From assembly GCF_001665605.1 (NCBI RefSeq), contig NZ_LZSV01000002.1, forward strand, positions 372,001 to 436,000: a DNA stretch of 64,000 nt, read 5' to 3'. Positions within the stretch are counted from its first letter, which is position 1; each line of letters opens with the position of its first letter. This stretch comes from Mycobacterium sp. 852014-50255_SCH5639931 (GTDB taxonomy: Bacteria > Actinomycetota > Actinomycetes > Mycobacteriales > Mycobacteriaceae). Below the pieces are notes generated by a model. That model saw only the letters and a program-made list of their open reading frames with translations, did no database searches and was not told the DNA's origin. Both the position numbers and the translations under genes were made by a program. Positions 11,327 to 19,225 of this stretch are shown piece by piece.

Positions 11327-11883
11327 TGCGAGTCGAAGAACCCTCGGCGGCGGGATTGTCGGAGCTCGGTTATACCGTGGCACCCATGGAAACGGGTGCG
11401 GAGTTGGTAGTCGGCCGGGCCCTGGTCGTGGTGGTCGACGATCGCACCGCCCACGGGGACGAGGACCACAGCGGGCCGCTGGTAACCGAACTGCTGACCG
11501 AGGCCGGATTCGTCGTCGACGGTGTGGTTGCGGTCGCGGCGGACGAGGTCGAGATTCGCAACGCGCTCAACACCGCGGTGATTGGCGGCGTGGACCTGGT
11601 GGTCTCCGTCGGCGGTACGGGTGTCACGCCGCGCGACGTCACCCCGGAGGCCACCCGCGAAATCCTGGACCGGGAAATCCTCGGCATTGCCGAAGCCGTT
11701 CGGGGCTCGGGGCTGTCCGCGGGGATCATCGACGCCGGACTGTCACGCGGCCTGGCCGGGGTGTCCGGAAGCACTTTGGTGGTGAACCTGGCCGGTTCCC
11801 GGTACGCGGTGCGCGACGGAATGGCGACGCTGAACCCGCTGGCCGCTCAAATCATCGGGCAGCTGTCGAGCCTGGAGATCTGA
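11326..11883 (+). CDS. moaB2: MoaB/Mog-type molybdopterin-binding protein MoaB2
   Basis: 185 residues. The MoCF fold is shown by VSVGGTGVTPRDVTPEAT and by the ARGxGLSAGIIDAGLSRG-like C-terminal half. Family members bind molybdopterin and adenylylate it in cofactor synthesis. The ATG overlaps the pepD stop (TAATG), so it belongs to the mprAB-pepD transcript, as in Rv0984. An internal ATG at 11386 (METGAELVV) would give a 165-residue form closer to the usual family length. Confidence 0.92.
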   Translation: MRVEEPSAAGLSELGYTVAPMETGAELVVGRALVVVVDDRTAHGDEDHSGPLVTELLTEAGFVVDGVVAVAADEVEIRNALNTAVIGGVDLVVSVGGTGVTPRDVTPEATREILDREILGIAEAVRGSGLSAGIIDAGLSRGLAGVSGSTLVVNLAGSRYAVRDGMATLNPLAAQIIGQLSSLEI

Positions 11884-11887
11884 CCGC

Positions 11888-12349
11888 TTAGGTCTGTGAC
11901 TCGGCGTCGGCGCGCGGGCCGTGCTCGGGTGGGGGCGTTGTGGTCGTGCCGCCGTGCTTGCCCGACGAATCTCCGTTGGTCTGGGCGAGCAGGTCCCGGA
12001 TTTCGGTGAGCAGAACGACCTGGGCGTCGTCCGCCTGCTCGACCTCACCGCGCTTACGCAGCGTGTTGTACGGCAGCACGACGAAGAAGTAAACGACCGC
12101 GGCGATGAGCACGAAGTTGATCGCGGCCGACAGCAGGATGTTCAGGTCGATGGTCTGGCCGCCGCCGATGCTGATCTTCAAGGCGCCGACGTTGGATTGC
12201 TGTTTGACGCCGATCCGGTTGATCAGCGGCGCGATGATGCTGTCGGTGAACTTCGTGACCAGTGCGGTGAAGGCAGTACCGATGACCACCGCGACGGCCA
12301 GGTCGACGATGTTGCCCCGCGAGAGAAACTCCTTGAACCCTTTGAACAT
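11888..12349 (-). CDS. mscL: Large-conductance mechanosensitive channel MscL
   Basis: 153 residues starting [24 protein letters not shown], the signature first helix and TM1 of MscL. TM2 ([15 protein letters not shown]) follows a short periplasmic loop, and the C-terminal tail is longer and charged. It forms a homopentameric pore that releases solutes on hypo-osmotic shock. The open frame extends upstream to 12415 but MFKGF at 12349 is the family start. It is convergent with moaB2 (4-base gap). Orthologue of Rv0985c. Confidence 0.96.
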   Translation of the reverse strand: MFKGFKEFLSRGNIVDLAVAVVIGTAFTALVTKFTDSIIAPLINRIGVKQQSNVGALKISIGGGQTIDLNILLSAAINFVLIAAVVYFFVVLPYNTLRKRGEVEQADDAQVVLLTEIRDLLAQTNGDSSGKHGGTTTTPPPEHGPRADAESQT

Positions 12350-12415
12350 TGAGATGTCCTTCCTGGGATTGGACAGAGTTTGCTGTCGGGTGCGTAGCCG
12401 ACGGCGGCGAGGCAC

Positions 12416-13093
12416 TCAGTGCAGGGTGAGGGTCACCGCCTGACCCAGCGCCGAGCCCGCCACCGTGTTCGCCACGCGGGCCGGCAGCGCAACTAACACT
12501 ACGCGGTCACCGTCCGCGCCCTGGACCTTTGGCTTGGCCGACACGAGCACCACGACGGCGTCGGTGGCCACCACCTTCGGAGCGGCCTGGGGAGTCTCCG
12601 GTGAGCCGGTTGTCGGTGCGGCCAGCACGTCGACGACGTCGCCGACGCGGACGAGGTCGATCAGGGCGCCGTCCGCCAGCCGTAGCGGCACGATGCGGGC
12701 GCCGGGCCCCGCCTTCGACGCGATCGCGGCTTCGGCCAGCCGGCTACCCAATAGCCGAACATCGGTGAGCACCTCGCCGCGCCTCGCCGGGCCGGCCAAC
12801 GTCGAACCGGCCACGGCGCTGACGTCGGCCAGTGACCCATCGGGAACGGTTGAGGCCAAACGTTTTTCGAGACGAACGTCGGCGGGGGTCAGCGCGGCAC
12901 CCGGCCGCAGGTCGTGATCGGCCACCACCACCTCGGCATAGTCACCGGCCGGGTCGGAGCGCAACGCCGCCAGGGCGGCCAGCACGACGAGCCCGCCGGC
13001 GGCGACACGCCGCGCCAGCACGGTCTTGGTCCAATCCGGACGCAGCATCAAGAGGCGGCCGAACAGGCTTGGATTCAGCGATGATTCGCCCAC
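12416..13093 (-). CDS. SAF-domain membrane protein (CpaB/RcpC-like, Rv0990c-type)
   Basis: 225 residues. One N-terminal membrane helix (VAAGGLVVLAALAALR) is followed by a SAF domain beginning VVVADHDLRPGAALTPADVRLEKR and the VPLRLADGALIDLVRVGDVVDVLA repeat seen in CpaB/RcpC Flp-pilus proteins. No pilus genes are nearby, so the role is unclear; a periplasmic cell-wall-associated protein is the safest reading. It lies in the minus-strand run mscL-this-ruc, equal to the position of Rv0990c. Confidence 0.75.
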   Translation of the reverse strand: MGESSLNPSLFGRLLMLRPDWTKTVLARRVAAGGLVVLAALAALRSDPAGDYAEVVVADHDLRPGAALTPADVRLEKRLASTVPDGSLADVSAVAGSTLAGPARRGEVLTDVRLLGSRLAEAAIASKAGPGARIVPLRLADGALIDLVRVGDVVDVLAAPTTGSPETPQAAPKVVATDAVVVLVSAKPKVQGADGDRVVLVALPARVANTVAGSALGQAVTLTLH

Positions 13094-13159
13094 GCCGCGA
13101 ACGTAAGCGCAACGCGGTCACGGCGCATGCCGGCGGCAAATGCGTTTGTGGATAACCCG

Positions 13160-13495
13160 TTAGTTCGAGGCAGCGGCGGCGGACGCCGTGGAGGCGCTGC
13201 TCGACTTCTCGCCCGAGCCGGATTTCTCGCTCGATCCGGACTTGTCAGCGGATCCCGAGGTCGACCCGGAGTCGCTCGACGAGGACCCGTTGGTAGAACT
13301 CGTGGACTTCTTGCCGGAGTCGCGGCTGTCGGTGCGGTAGAAGCCGCTGCCCTTGAACACCACGCCCACGGAGTTGAAGCGCTTACGCAGCCGCCCGGAG
13401 CAGCTCTTGCAGGTGGTCAGCGCATCGTCGGTGAAGGCCTGCACGATGTCGAAGCGATCGTCGCACTCGGTGCACTGATAGCTGTAAGTCGGCAC
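13160..13495 (-). CDS. ruc: Zinc-ribbon redox-regulated chaperone Ruc (FmdB family)
   Basis: 111 residues. An FmdB-type zinc ribbon uses C8, C11, C29 and C32 (CTEC and CKSC). A disordered Ser/Gly/Lys-rich tail fills the second half. The M. tuberculosis orthologue Rv0991c (Ruc) was reported as an oxidation-activated chaperone with a disordered C-terminus, working with the Hsp70 system and repressed by HrcA. The CIRCE element 29-55 bases upstream of this start is direct support for the same control here. Confidence 0.9.
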   Translation of the reverse strand: MPTYSYQCTECDDRFDIVQAFTDDALTTCKSCSGRLRKRFNSVGVVFKGSGFYRTDSRDSGKKSTSSTNGSSSSDSGSTSGSADKSGSSEKSGSGEKSSSASTASAAAASN

Positions 13496-13523
13496 AAAAA
13501 CCTCCGGATGATTGCAAAGTCTG

Positions 13524-13550
13524 TTAGCACTCTAGCGTCTCAAGTGCTAG
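13524..13550. promoter_or_regulatory. CIRCE operator (HrcA site)
   Basis: TTAGCACTC, nine bases, then AAGTGCTAG. The consensus CIRCE element is TTAGCACTC-N9-GAGTGCTAA, so 16 of 18 arm positions match and the spacing is exact. It lies 29 bases upstream of ruc and in the gap to the folate gene. Heat-shock repressor HrcA is the expected ligand. Confidence 0.88.
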
Positions 13551-13583
13551 AACCGCCACGTGACGCCGCTCATTCCCGATCTG

Positions 13584-14183
13584 TTACCCCAGATTGAGTG
13601 GTATCAGTCCTACCCGCGGCGTGAGCGCATCGGTCATCGGTATGTCGTGCGGGTCGGCAGGCAACTCGTCCACCAACTCCGCGTCGCGCACGAGCGCGAT
13701 CAGCCGGGCGTGGGGGTCGCGGCCGGGCAGGGAGCGGTCGTAGAAACCACGACCCCGGCCTAACCGCACCCCGGAGCGGTCGACGGCCAGCGACGGCACC
13801 AGGATCAGGGTCGCCTCCGCGATCGCCGATGCCGGCAGCCACGGCTCCGGAGGCTCCAGCAATCCCCACCGCGCCGATGTCAACGTGCCGGGCCGGTATT
13901 CGCCCCAGCGCAACGGCAGCGGCGCGTTGTCGGCGGTGGTGCGCGCAACCGGCAGCAGCACCCGCCCGGCCAGCCGCCGCAACACGTCCACCATGTCGAT
14001 CGAGCCGGGCTCGGCGCCGACCGGCACGTATGCGCAGACCGTGCTGCCGCTGCTCACGAAGTTTTCCGCGGCCTCCAGTCGCTCGCACAACATGCGCGCC
14101 TCGTCGGCCCGAACGGCGTCGGCAACGCGGCGCCGGGCCGCCTGCAACTGTCCCCGCAACACGGCCTTGCCGGTGGTCGCCAT
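13584..14183 (-). CDS. 5-formyltetrahydrofolate cyclo-ligase
   Basis: 199 residues of the 5-FTHF cyclo-ligase (MTHFS) family. Visible motifs are the N-terminal K/R-rich helix (AVLRGQLQAARRR), the mid-protein VPVGAEPGSIDM, and the signature VPSLAVDRSGVRLGRGRGFYDRSL near the ATP site. The enzyme uses ATP to convert 5-formyl-THF to 5,10-methenyl-THF in the cytosol and is linked to antifolate tolerance in mycobacteria. The longer overlapping frame to 14220 is a shadow. Orthologue of Rv0992c, divergent from galU. Confidence 0.93.
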   Translation of the reverse strand: MATTGKAVLRGQLQAARRRVADAVRADEARMLCERLEAAENFVSSGSTVCAYVPVGAEPGSIDMVDVLRRLAGRVLLPVARTTADNAPLPLRWGEYRPGTLTSARWGLLEPPEPWLPASAIAEATLILVPSLAVDRSGVRLGRGRGFYDRSLPGRDPHARLIALVRDAELVDELPADPHDIPMTDALTPRVGLIPLNLG

Positions 14184-14259
14184 GCCTCAACCATTGCAGC
14201 CGGGTGTTCGGCCGCGCCACATCGACTCGGCAAACCGTGTTCGGGTTATCGTGTGAACA

Positions 14260-15171
14260 ATGTCAAGCCCAAAAGTGGTGGTCCCACACACGGCGATCGT
14301 GCCCGCTGCCGGTCTTGGTACCCGCTTCCTGCCCGCGACGAAAACGGTTCCCAAGGAGCTGCTGCCGGTCGTCGATACCCCGGGCATCGAGCTGGTCGCC
14401 GCCGAGGCGGCTGAGGCGGGCGCCGACCGCCTGGTGATCATCACCTCCGCGGGCAAGGACGGCGTCGTCGCGCACTTCGTCGAGGACCTGGTCCTTGAGG
14501 GCACGCTGGAGGCCCGCGGCAAGAAGGCGATGCTCGACAAGGTGCGTCGCGCGCCGCAGCTGATCAAGGTCGAGTCCGTGGTGCAGGCCGAGCCGCTGGG
14601 CCTGGGGCACGCCATCAGCTGCGTGGAGCCCGCGCTGACGTCCGACGACGACGCCGTGATGGTGCTGCTGCCCGACGACCTGGTGCTGCCGACCGGCGTG
14701 CTGGAGACGATGGCGAAGGTGCGGGCGGACCACGGCGGCACGGTGTTGTGCGCCATCGAGGTGACGCCCGAGGAGATCAGCGCCTACGGTGTTTTCGATG
14801 TCGAGCCGGTGCCCGGCGACGACAACCCCGACGTGCTGAAGGTCAACGGCATGGTCGAGAAGCCCAAGCGCGAGGACGCCCCGTCGATGTTGGCCGCGGC
14901 GGGCCGCTACGTGCTCGACCGCGCCGTCTTCGACGCGTTGCGCCGCGTCGACCGTGGGGTGGGCGGCGAAGTGCAGCTGACCGATGCGATCGCCCTGCTC
15001 ATTTCGGAGGGCCACCCCGTGCATGTCGTCGTGCATCACGGATCCCGACACGACTTGGGAAATCCCGGCGGCTACCTCAAGGCTGCGGTTGACTTTGCAT
15101 TGGATCGTGACGACTACGGCCCGGATTTGCGGCGATGGTTGGTGGCGCGGTTAGGCCTGGCCGAGAAGTAG
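14260..15171 (+). CDS. galU: UTP-glucose-1-phosphate uridylyltransferase
   Basis: 303 residues. The nucleotidyltransferase signature VPAAGLGTRFLPATKTVPKELLPVVD is at residues about 13-38, and the family GYLKAAVDFAL segment is near the C-terminus. It makes UDP-glucose from UTP and glucose-1-phosphate, feeding UDP-galactose/arabinogalactan and, plausibly, the exopolysaccharide locus at 43-64 kb. It heads the plus-strand run galU-moeA1-rimJ-Rv0996. Confidence 0.96.
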   Translation: MSSPKVVVPHTAIVPAAGLGTRFLPATKTVPKELLPVVDTPGIELVAAEAAEAGADRLVIITSAGKDGVVAHFVEDLVLEGTLEARGKKAMLDKVRRAPQLIKVESVVQAEPLGLGHAISCVEPALTSDDDAVMVLLPDDLVLPTGVLETMAKVRADHGGTVLCAIEVTPEEISAYGVFDVEPVPGDDNPDVLKVNGMVEKPKREDAPSMLAAAGRYVLDRAVFDALRRVDRGVGGEVQLTDAIALLISEGHPVHVVVHHGSRHDLGNPGGYLKAAVDFALDRDDYGPDLRRWLVARLGLAEK

Positions 15172-15225
15172 CCGGCCGATGCGCCCGCCCCAAGAAGGCG
15201 CCCGTCTAGGGCAGAGAGGCGCGCT

Positions 15226-16518
15226 GTGCGTTCTGTGGAGGAGCAGCAGGCCCGGATAACGGCCGCCGCGGTGGCTCCGCGGCCGATCCGGGTGGCCATC
15301 GCCGAGGCGCAGGGGCTGATGTGCGCCGAGGAAGTAGTCACCGAGCGCCCCATGCCCGGGTTCGATCAGGCCGCGATCGACGGTTACGCGGTGCGCAGCG
15401 TCGACGTGCTGGGCATCGGCGAAGTGGGCGCCGACAGTCTGGGTGAGCCGCCCGGCGATGCGGAGCTCGACGAAGACCGGCGCGAGGGCCTGGTCCTGCC
15501 CGTGATGGGAACCGTCGAGGCCGGTGCGCGCACGCCCAGCCGCCTGCAGCCCCGCCAGGCCGCCCGCGTCCACACCGGGGCCCCGCTACCCACGCTGGCC
15601 GACGCCGTCATCCCGTTGCGCTGGACCGATGGCGGCAGCTCGCGGGTGCGGATACTGCGCGGGGCGCCATCCGGCGCGTACGTGCGCCGCACCGGGGACG
15701 ATGTGCAGCCCGGTGACGTCGCGGTGCGTGCCGGCACGGTCATCGGCGCGGCCCAGGTCGGCCTGCTGGCGGCGGTCGGGCGCGAACGGGTGCTGGTGCA
15801 TCCGCGGCCGCGGGTGACGGTGGTGGCCGTCGGCGGCGAACTGGTCGACATCTCGCGCACCCCCGGCAACGGCCAGGTGTACGACGTCAATTCCTACGCG
15901 TTGGCGGCGGCAGCCCGCGATGCCGGCGCGGAGGTCAACCGCATCGGCATCGTCAGCGGCGACCCCGGCGAATTCCGCGAAGTCATCGAGGGCCAGATCA
16001 ACCGGGCGGAGGTGGTGGTGATCGCCGGTGGCGTCGGGGGCGCGGCGGCCGAGCCGGTGCGGTCGGTCCTCTCCGAGCTCGGGGAGATGGAAGTCGTCCG
16101 CGTCGCGATGCATCCCGGGTCCGTCCAGGGATTCGGGCAGCTGGGCCGCGACGGTGTCCCGACCTTCCTGCTGCCCGCCAACCCGGTCAGCGCCCTGGTG
16201 GTCTTCGAGGTGATGGTGCGGCCGCTGATCCGGCTTTCCCTGGGCAAGCGCCAGCCGATGCGCCGGATCGTGCAAGCCCGCACCTTGTCGCCGATCACGT
16301 CGGTTGCCGGGCGCAAGGGCTACCTGCGCGGCCAGCTGATGCGCGACCAGGAGACCGGTGAATATCTGGTGCAGGCGCTGGGCGGGGCCCCGGGGGCGTC
16401 CTCGCACCTGCTGGCCACCCTCGCCGAAGCGAACTGCCTCGTGGTGGTGCCCAGCGGCGCCGAACAAATCCGCACCGGCGAGATCGTCGACGTCGCCTTC
16501 TTGGCTCAGCGCGGTTAA
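15226..16518 (+). CDS. moeA1: MoeA1/gephyrin-like protein (Glp candidate)
   Basis: 430 residues from GTG 15226. The MoeA fold is clear: PMPGFDQAAIDGYAVR near the N-terminus, the MPTb-type IAGGVGG segment, and FLLPANPVSALVVFEVMVRP. Several positions differ from catalytic MoeA. The SVGxxD/E loop reads GGAAAE, the PGKP lysine is replaced (HPGSVQGFG), and LPGNP reads LPANP. In Corynebacterium glutamicum a gephyrin-like protein (Glp) with a membrane receptor (GLPR) was reported to act in FtsZ-linked division. The Rv0996-type receptor candidate lies two genes downstream, so a division role is more likely here than molybdenum insertion. That role is inference. Confidence 0.88.
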   Translation: MRSVEEQQARITAAAVAPRPIRVAIAEAQGLMCAEEVVTERPMPGFDQAAIDGYAVRSVDVLGIGEVGADSLGEPPGDAELDEDRREGLVLPVMGTVEAGARTPSRLQPRQAARVHTGAPLPTLADAVIPLRWTDGGSSRVRILRGAPSGAYVRRTGDDVQPGDVAVRAGTVIGAAQVGLLAAVGRERVLVHPRPRVTVVAVGGELVDISRTPGNGQVYDVNSYALAAAARDAGAEVNRIGIVSGDPGEFREVIEGQINRAEVVVIAGGVGGAAAEPVRSVLSELGEMEVVRVAMHPGSVQGFGQLGRDGVPTFLLPANPVSALVVFEVMVRPLIRLSLGKRQPMRRIVQARTLSPITSVAGRKGYLRGQLMRDQETGEYLVQALGGAPGASSHLLATLAEANCLVVVPSGAEQIRTGEIVDVAFLAQRG

Positions 16519-17193
16519 GTGCAACGACTCCGCGCGCTCGTGAACCTGTTGCGTACCAACGCCCGTCATCCGGGTTGGCCGCTGGACGTCGGGCCGTTGC
16601 GCGTCCCGGCGGGGGTGGTCCGGTTGCGGGCGGTGCGGATGCGCGACGGCGCCCAGTGGAGCCGCATCCGGTTGGCCGACCGCGCGCACCTCGAGCCGTG
16701 GGAGCCCAGCGCGGAGGGCGACTGGACGACCCGGCACACGGTCGCCGCGTGGCCGGCGCTGTGCTCCGGCCTGCGGGCCGAGGCTCGTGCGGGCCGCATG
16801 TTGCCCTACGTCATCGAGCTCAATGGGCAGTTCTGTGGCCAGCTGACCATCGGCAACGTCACCCATGGGGCGCTGCGGTCGGCGTGGATCGGCTACTGGG
16901 TGCCGCGGTCGGCGACCGGTGGCGGGGTGGCCACGGCGGCGTTGGCGCTGGGCCTGGACCATTGCTTCGGCCCGGTGATGTTGCACCGCGTGGAGGCCAC
17001 GGTGCGGCCCGAAAACGCCGCCAGCCGGGCCGTATTGGCGAAAGTCGGGTTCCGCCAGGAGGGGCTGTTGCAGCGCTACCTCGAGGTGGACAAGGCGTGG
17101 CGGGACCATCTGCTGATGGCCATCACGGCCGAAGAGGTGTCCGGATCGGTGACCTCGACCCTGGTCCGGGGCGGGCACGCCAGCTGGGCCTGA
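16519..17193 (+). CDS. rimJ: GNAT N-acetyltransferase RimJ-like
   Basis: 224 residues from GTG 16519, which directly follows the moeA1 stop, indicating coupled translation. The RimI/RimJ acetyltransferase fold is shown by VRLRAVRMRDGAQW, the acetyl-CoA loop (VPRSATGGGVATAALALGLD) and VRPENAASRAVLAKVGFRQEG. It is predicted to acetylate protein N-termini, classically S5 in E. coli; the mycobacterial substrate is unknown. Position equals Rv0995. Confidence 0.9.
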   Translation: MQRLRALVNLLRTNARHPGWPLDVGPLRVPAGVVRLRAVRMRDGAQWSRIRLADRAHLEPWEPSAEGDWTTRHTVAAWPALCSGLRAEARAGRMLPYVIELNGQFCGQLTIGNVTHGALRSAWIGYWVPRSATGGGVATAALALGLDHCFGPVMLHRVEATVRPENAASRAVLAKVGFRQEGLLQRYLEVDKAWRDHLLMAITAEEVSGSVTSTLVRGGHASWA

Positions 17194-17230
17194 CCGCCCC
17201 GAGTGGCGGCCCGCTATGTGGCTACCGCGA

Positions 17231-17279
17231 CACGAGTGACTCGTGGTGCTTGTGAGAGGCAAATTACAGGTGTGTAATT
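17231..17279. promoter_or_regulatory. Two perfect palindromes upstream of the Rv0996-type gene
   Basis: CACGAGT-G-ACTCGTG occupies 17231-17245 and AATTACA-GGTG-TGTAATT occupies 17262-17279. Both have 7-base perfect arms. They lie 78-126 bases before the membrane-protein start and after the rimJ stop. The first could be a hairpin ending the upstream transcript; the AT-rich second one looks like a protein-binding site. No regulator is identified. Confidence 0.5.
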
Positions 17280-17356
17280 GTCCTGGTCACAAAAGACCCG
17301 GCCGCGCTGGCCCCGGTGGGCCCGGCGGGGATCGGAACCGAAGAGAGCAGGTCGTC

Positions 17357-18388
17357 ATGCCAAGCATTCCGCAGTCACTGTTGTGGATTTCGCTCGTAGT
17401 GCTCTGGCTGTTCGTCTTGGTGCCGATGTTGGTCAGCAAACGCGACGCCGTGCGGCGCACCAGCGACGTGGCCCTGGCGACCCGGGTCCTCAACGGTGGC
17501 GGGAACTCGCGCCTGATCAAACGCAGCGCTCCGGCCGCCGGTCACCGCAGCGACCCCGACTGGAAGCCGCCGGAAGAGTCGGCCGAAACCGAGCTCGACG
17601 AGGACCGCGACCTCGCCGAGGATGAGGACGAAGAGCACGGAGACGAACACGACACCGACGAGCTGCGCCAGTTGCGCCCGGTGGTCATGAAGGTCGCGGC
17701 TCCCGAGCTCACCGAGCCCGACTATCTCGACGTCGACGTCGTCGAGGACTCGCAGGCGCTCCCGGTGGGCGTGGCGGTCGAGGAGGCCGAGGCCGGCGAG
17801 GACGACGAGGATTCCGACACCGACGTGGTCGCCCACAGCGGCGAGGAGGACGACGACGGCTACGAATACGTCGAGGACTCTTCGGGTCTGGAGCCGGAGG
17901 CCGAATCCGACGACGAGGAAATGCCGGCGCCGGCCCCCCGGAACGCCTCGCGCCGCCGCCGGTTCGACACCCAGACCGCGGCCGCGGTCAGCGCCCGCAA
18001 GTTCGCCTTCCGCAAGCGGGTGCTGATGGTGATGGCCGTCGTCCTGGTGGGCACGGCCACCGCCGCGTTCAAGATTTCGCCGAGCGCCTGGTGGGCGTGC
18101 GGCACCGCCACCGCCGTGACGCTCCTGTACCTGGCGTACCTGCGCCGCCAGACCCGCATCGAGGAGAGGGTGCGCCGCCGCCGCATGCAGCGGATGGCGC
18201 GGGCGCGGATGGGCGTGGAGAACGCCTACGACCGCGACTACGACGTGGTCCCATCGCGGCTGCGGCGCCCCGGCGCGGTGGTCCTGGAAATCGACGACGA
18301 GGACCCGATCTTCGAGCACCTGGACTACGCGATGCCGATGCGGAACTTCGGTTGGCCCCGGGACCTGCCGCGCGCCGTCGGCGAGTAG
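17357..18388 (+). CDS. Acidic membrane protein, Rv0996-type (GLPR-like division receptor candidate)
   Basis: 343 residues from ATG 17357 (MPSIPQSLLWISLVVLWLFVLVP). One N-terminal membrane helix is followed by a long, very acidic Asp/Glu-rich cytoplasmic region (residues about 65-205), then a basic stretch (SRRRRF), two further helices (VLMVMAVVLVGTATAAF and WWACGTATAVTLLYLAYL) and an Arg-rich tail. The acidic linker and position after moeA1-rimJ match the membrane receptor GLPR of the gephyrin-like division protein described in corynebacteria. The frame opens at 17243, but that extension covers the palindromes and looks non-coding. Confidence 0.85.
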   Translation: MPSIPQSLLWISLVVLWLFVLVPMLVSKRDAVRRTSDVALATRVLNGGGNSRLIKRSAPAAGHRSDPDWKPPEESAETELDEDRDLAEDEDEEHGDEHDTDELRQLRPVVMKVAAPELTEPDYLDVDVVEDSQALPVGVAVEEAEAGEDDEDSDTDVVAHSGEEDDDGYEYVEDSSGLEPEAESDDEEMPAPAPRNASRRRRFDTQTAAAVSARKFAFRKRVLMVMAVVLVGTATAAFKISPSAWWACGTATAVTLLYLAYLRRQTRIEERVRRRRMQRMARARMGVENAYDRDYDVVPSRLRRPGAVVLEIDDEDPIFEHLDYAMPMRNFGWPRDLPRAVGE

Positions 18389-18438
18389 TGCCGGCAGTTC
18401 GGCGGTTCGCGGCGCGGCTGGTAGCCTGCTAGCGGTCA

Positions 18439-18511
18439 GGGGCTATGGCGCAGTTGGTAGCGCGACTCGTTCGCATCGAGTAGGTCAGGGGTTCGAATCC
18501 CCTTAGCTCCA
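18439..18511 (+). tRNA. tRNA-Ala (anticodon CGC)
   Basis: The 73-base sequence folds as a cloverleaf. Acceptor GGGGCTA pairs with TAGCTCC (one G-T pair), the D arm is GCGC...GCGC, and the anticodon arm ACTCG/CGAGT encloses TTCGCAT with anticodon CGC. The T arm AGGGG-TTCGAAT-CCCCT is canonical. CCA is not encoded. The 3' half is duplicated at 21297-21361, marking this tRNA as an integration site. Confidence 0.95.
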
Positions 18512-18532
18512 CAGAGTTTGAGCAGGTCAGGC
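18468..18532 (+). repeat. Left attachment repeat (attL) at tRNA-Ala 3' end
   Basis: These 65 bases run from the anticodon arm to just past the tRNA and match 21297-21361 in direct orientation at 58 of 65 positions. The repeat also spans the stop codon of the integrase remnant, a usual arrangement for tyrosine-integrase islands. Confidence 0.85.
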
Positions 18533-18850
18533 GCTTGCCGCCCGCGAGGGAACTTCCGCCGTCCGCAGAGCGTCCGCAGCGGCTTGGATAGCCGCATCGA
18601 GACGGTCCGCAACTTCATCCAGGTCCTCATCGAACAGGTCGGCATAAGTGTCGAGTCATTGATGCCTTCCCCGTGGCCGAGTATCCGTTGCACGGCTTTC
18701 ACGTTGGCCCGCTCACGTACCGCGAGGCTGGCTGCCGTGTGGCGTAGATCGTGCGGAGTGATGGTTGGGAACCTGTCGTCCGCCGCCTGACACTTCCGGA
18801 CAGCGGGACGGAACACACGCGTTCGCCGGTTTGAGTTCCGCAGGACGCCG
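18527..18850 (-). pseudogene. Tyrosine integrase, C-terminal remnant with frameshift
   Basis: On the minus strand, GGVLRNSNRRTRVFRPAV leads into TPHDLRHTAASLAVRERANVKAVQRILGH, which carries the catalytic HxxR and GH motifs of phage integrases. After GHGEG the frame shifts. The family sequence TYADLFDEDLDEVADRLDAA continues in another frame and ends at a TGA at 18527-18529. The N-terminal half, and the C-terminal tyrosine context in frame, are lost. The similarity stops near 18850, where the resolvase remnant begins on the other strand, so a deletion joined the two. Confidence 0.85.
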
Positions 18851-18979
18851 CCCGAAGGCGTTGGACGCCTCGAAAACGGCTCTCGCGCAACGTATGCATG
18901 CCGCCGGGAGTCCGCTAACACAATTGCGGCGACTCTTGGTGTCAGCACGGCCACGATTTACCGGGTACTCGCCGACTAA
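18834..18979 (+). pseudogene. Serine resolvase/invertase C-terminal remnant with frameshift
   Basis: From 18834 the plus strand reads SSAGRRPKALDASKTALAQR then MHAAG. A one-base loss then shifts frame into ESANTIAATLGVSTATIYRVLAD and a stop at 18977-18979. This is the Hin/resolvase C-terminal helix-turn-helix that contacts the recombination site. The catalytic domain is absent. Its 5' boundary coincides with the end of the integrase remnant. Confidence 0.8.
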
Positions 18980-19120
18980 TCCGACTGGCCCATCGCGGGC
19001 GGTGAGCCGTCTTACTGCGGATCCCGAACACGCGAATATGAGGCGGTTGCTGGCGGGCCACGCGGCGCGGTCCTTCGCAGCTGCTGCTGCGAGCCACCAT
19101 ACCGACATATCTCAGAAAAA

Positions 19121-19202
19121 CGTATGACCGTAGGAGGTAGCCTATAACTCTAGCTGGGCAAATATCAGAGATCATTGACGAGCAGGAGATGAAGGTCATA
19201 CG
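19121..19202. promoter_or_regulatory. Spaced 9-base inverted repeat upstream of P450 gene
   Basis: CGTATGACC at 19121-19129 and GGTCATACG at 19194-19202 are perfect reverse complements 64 bases apart, in the 246-base gap between the resolvase remnant and the P450 start. They may be two sites for the TetR regulator of the same operon. Nothing else is recognisable in this gap. Confidence 0.4.
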
Positions 19203-19225
19203 CTTATTGCGAGAATGTCCAAACG

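Noticed and set aside
18436..18520. Minus-strand ORF end reading GIRTPDLLDANESRYQLRHSP
   Set aside because: This peptide is the antisense translation of the tRNA-Ala gene, a common false prediction. Only the integrase-like part further upstream is meaningful.
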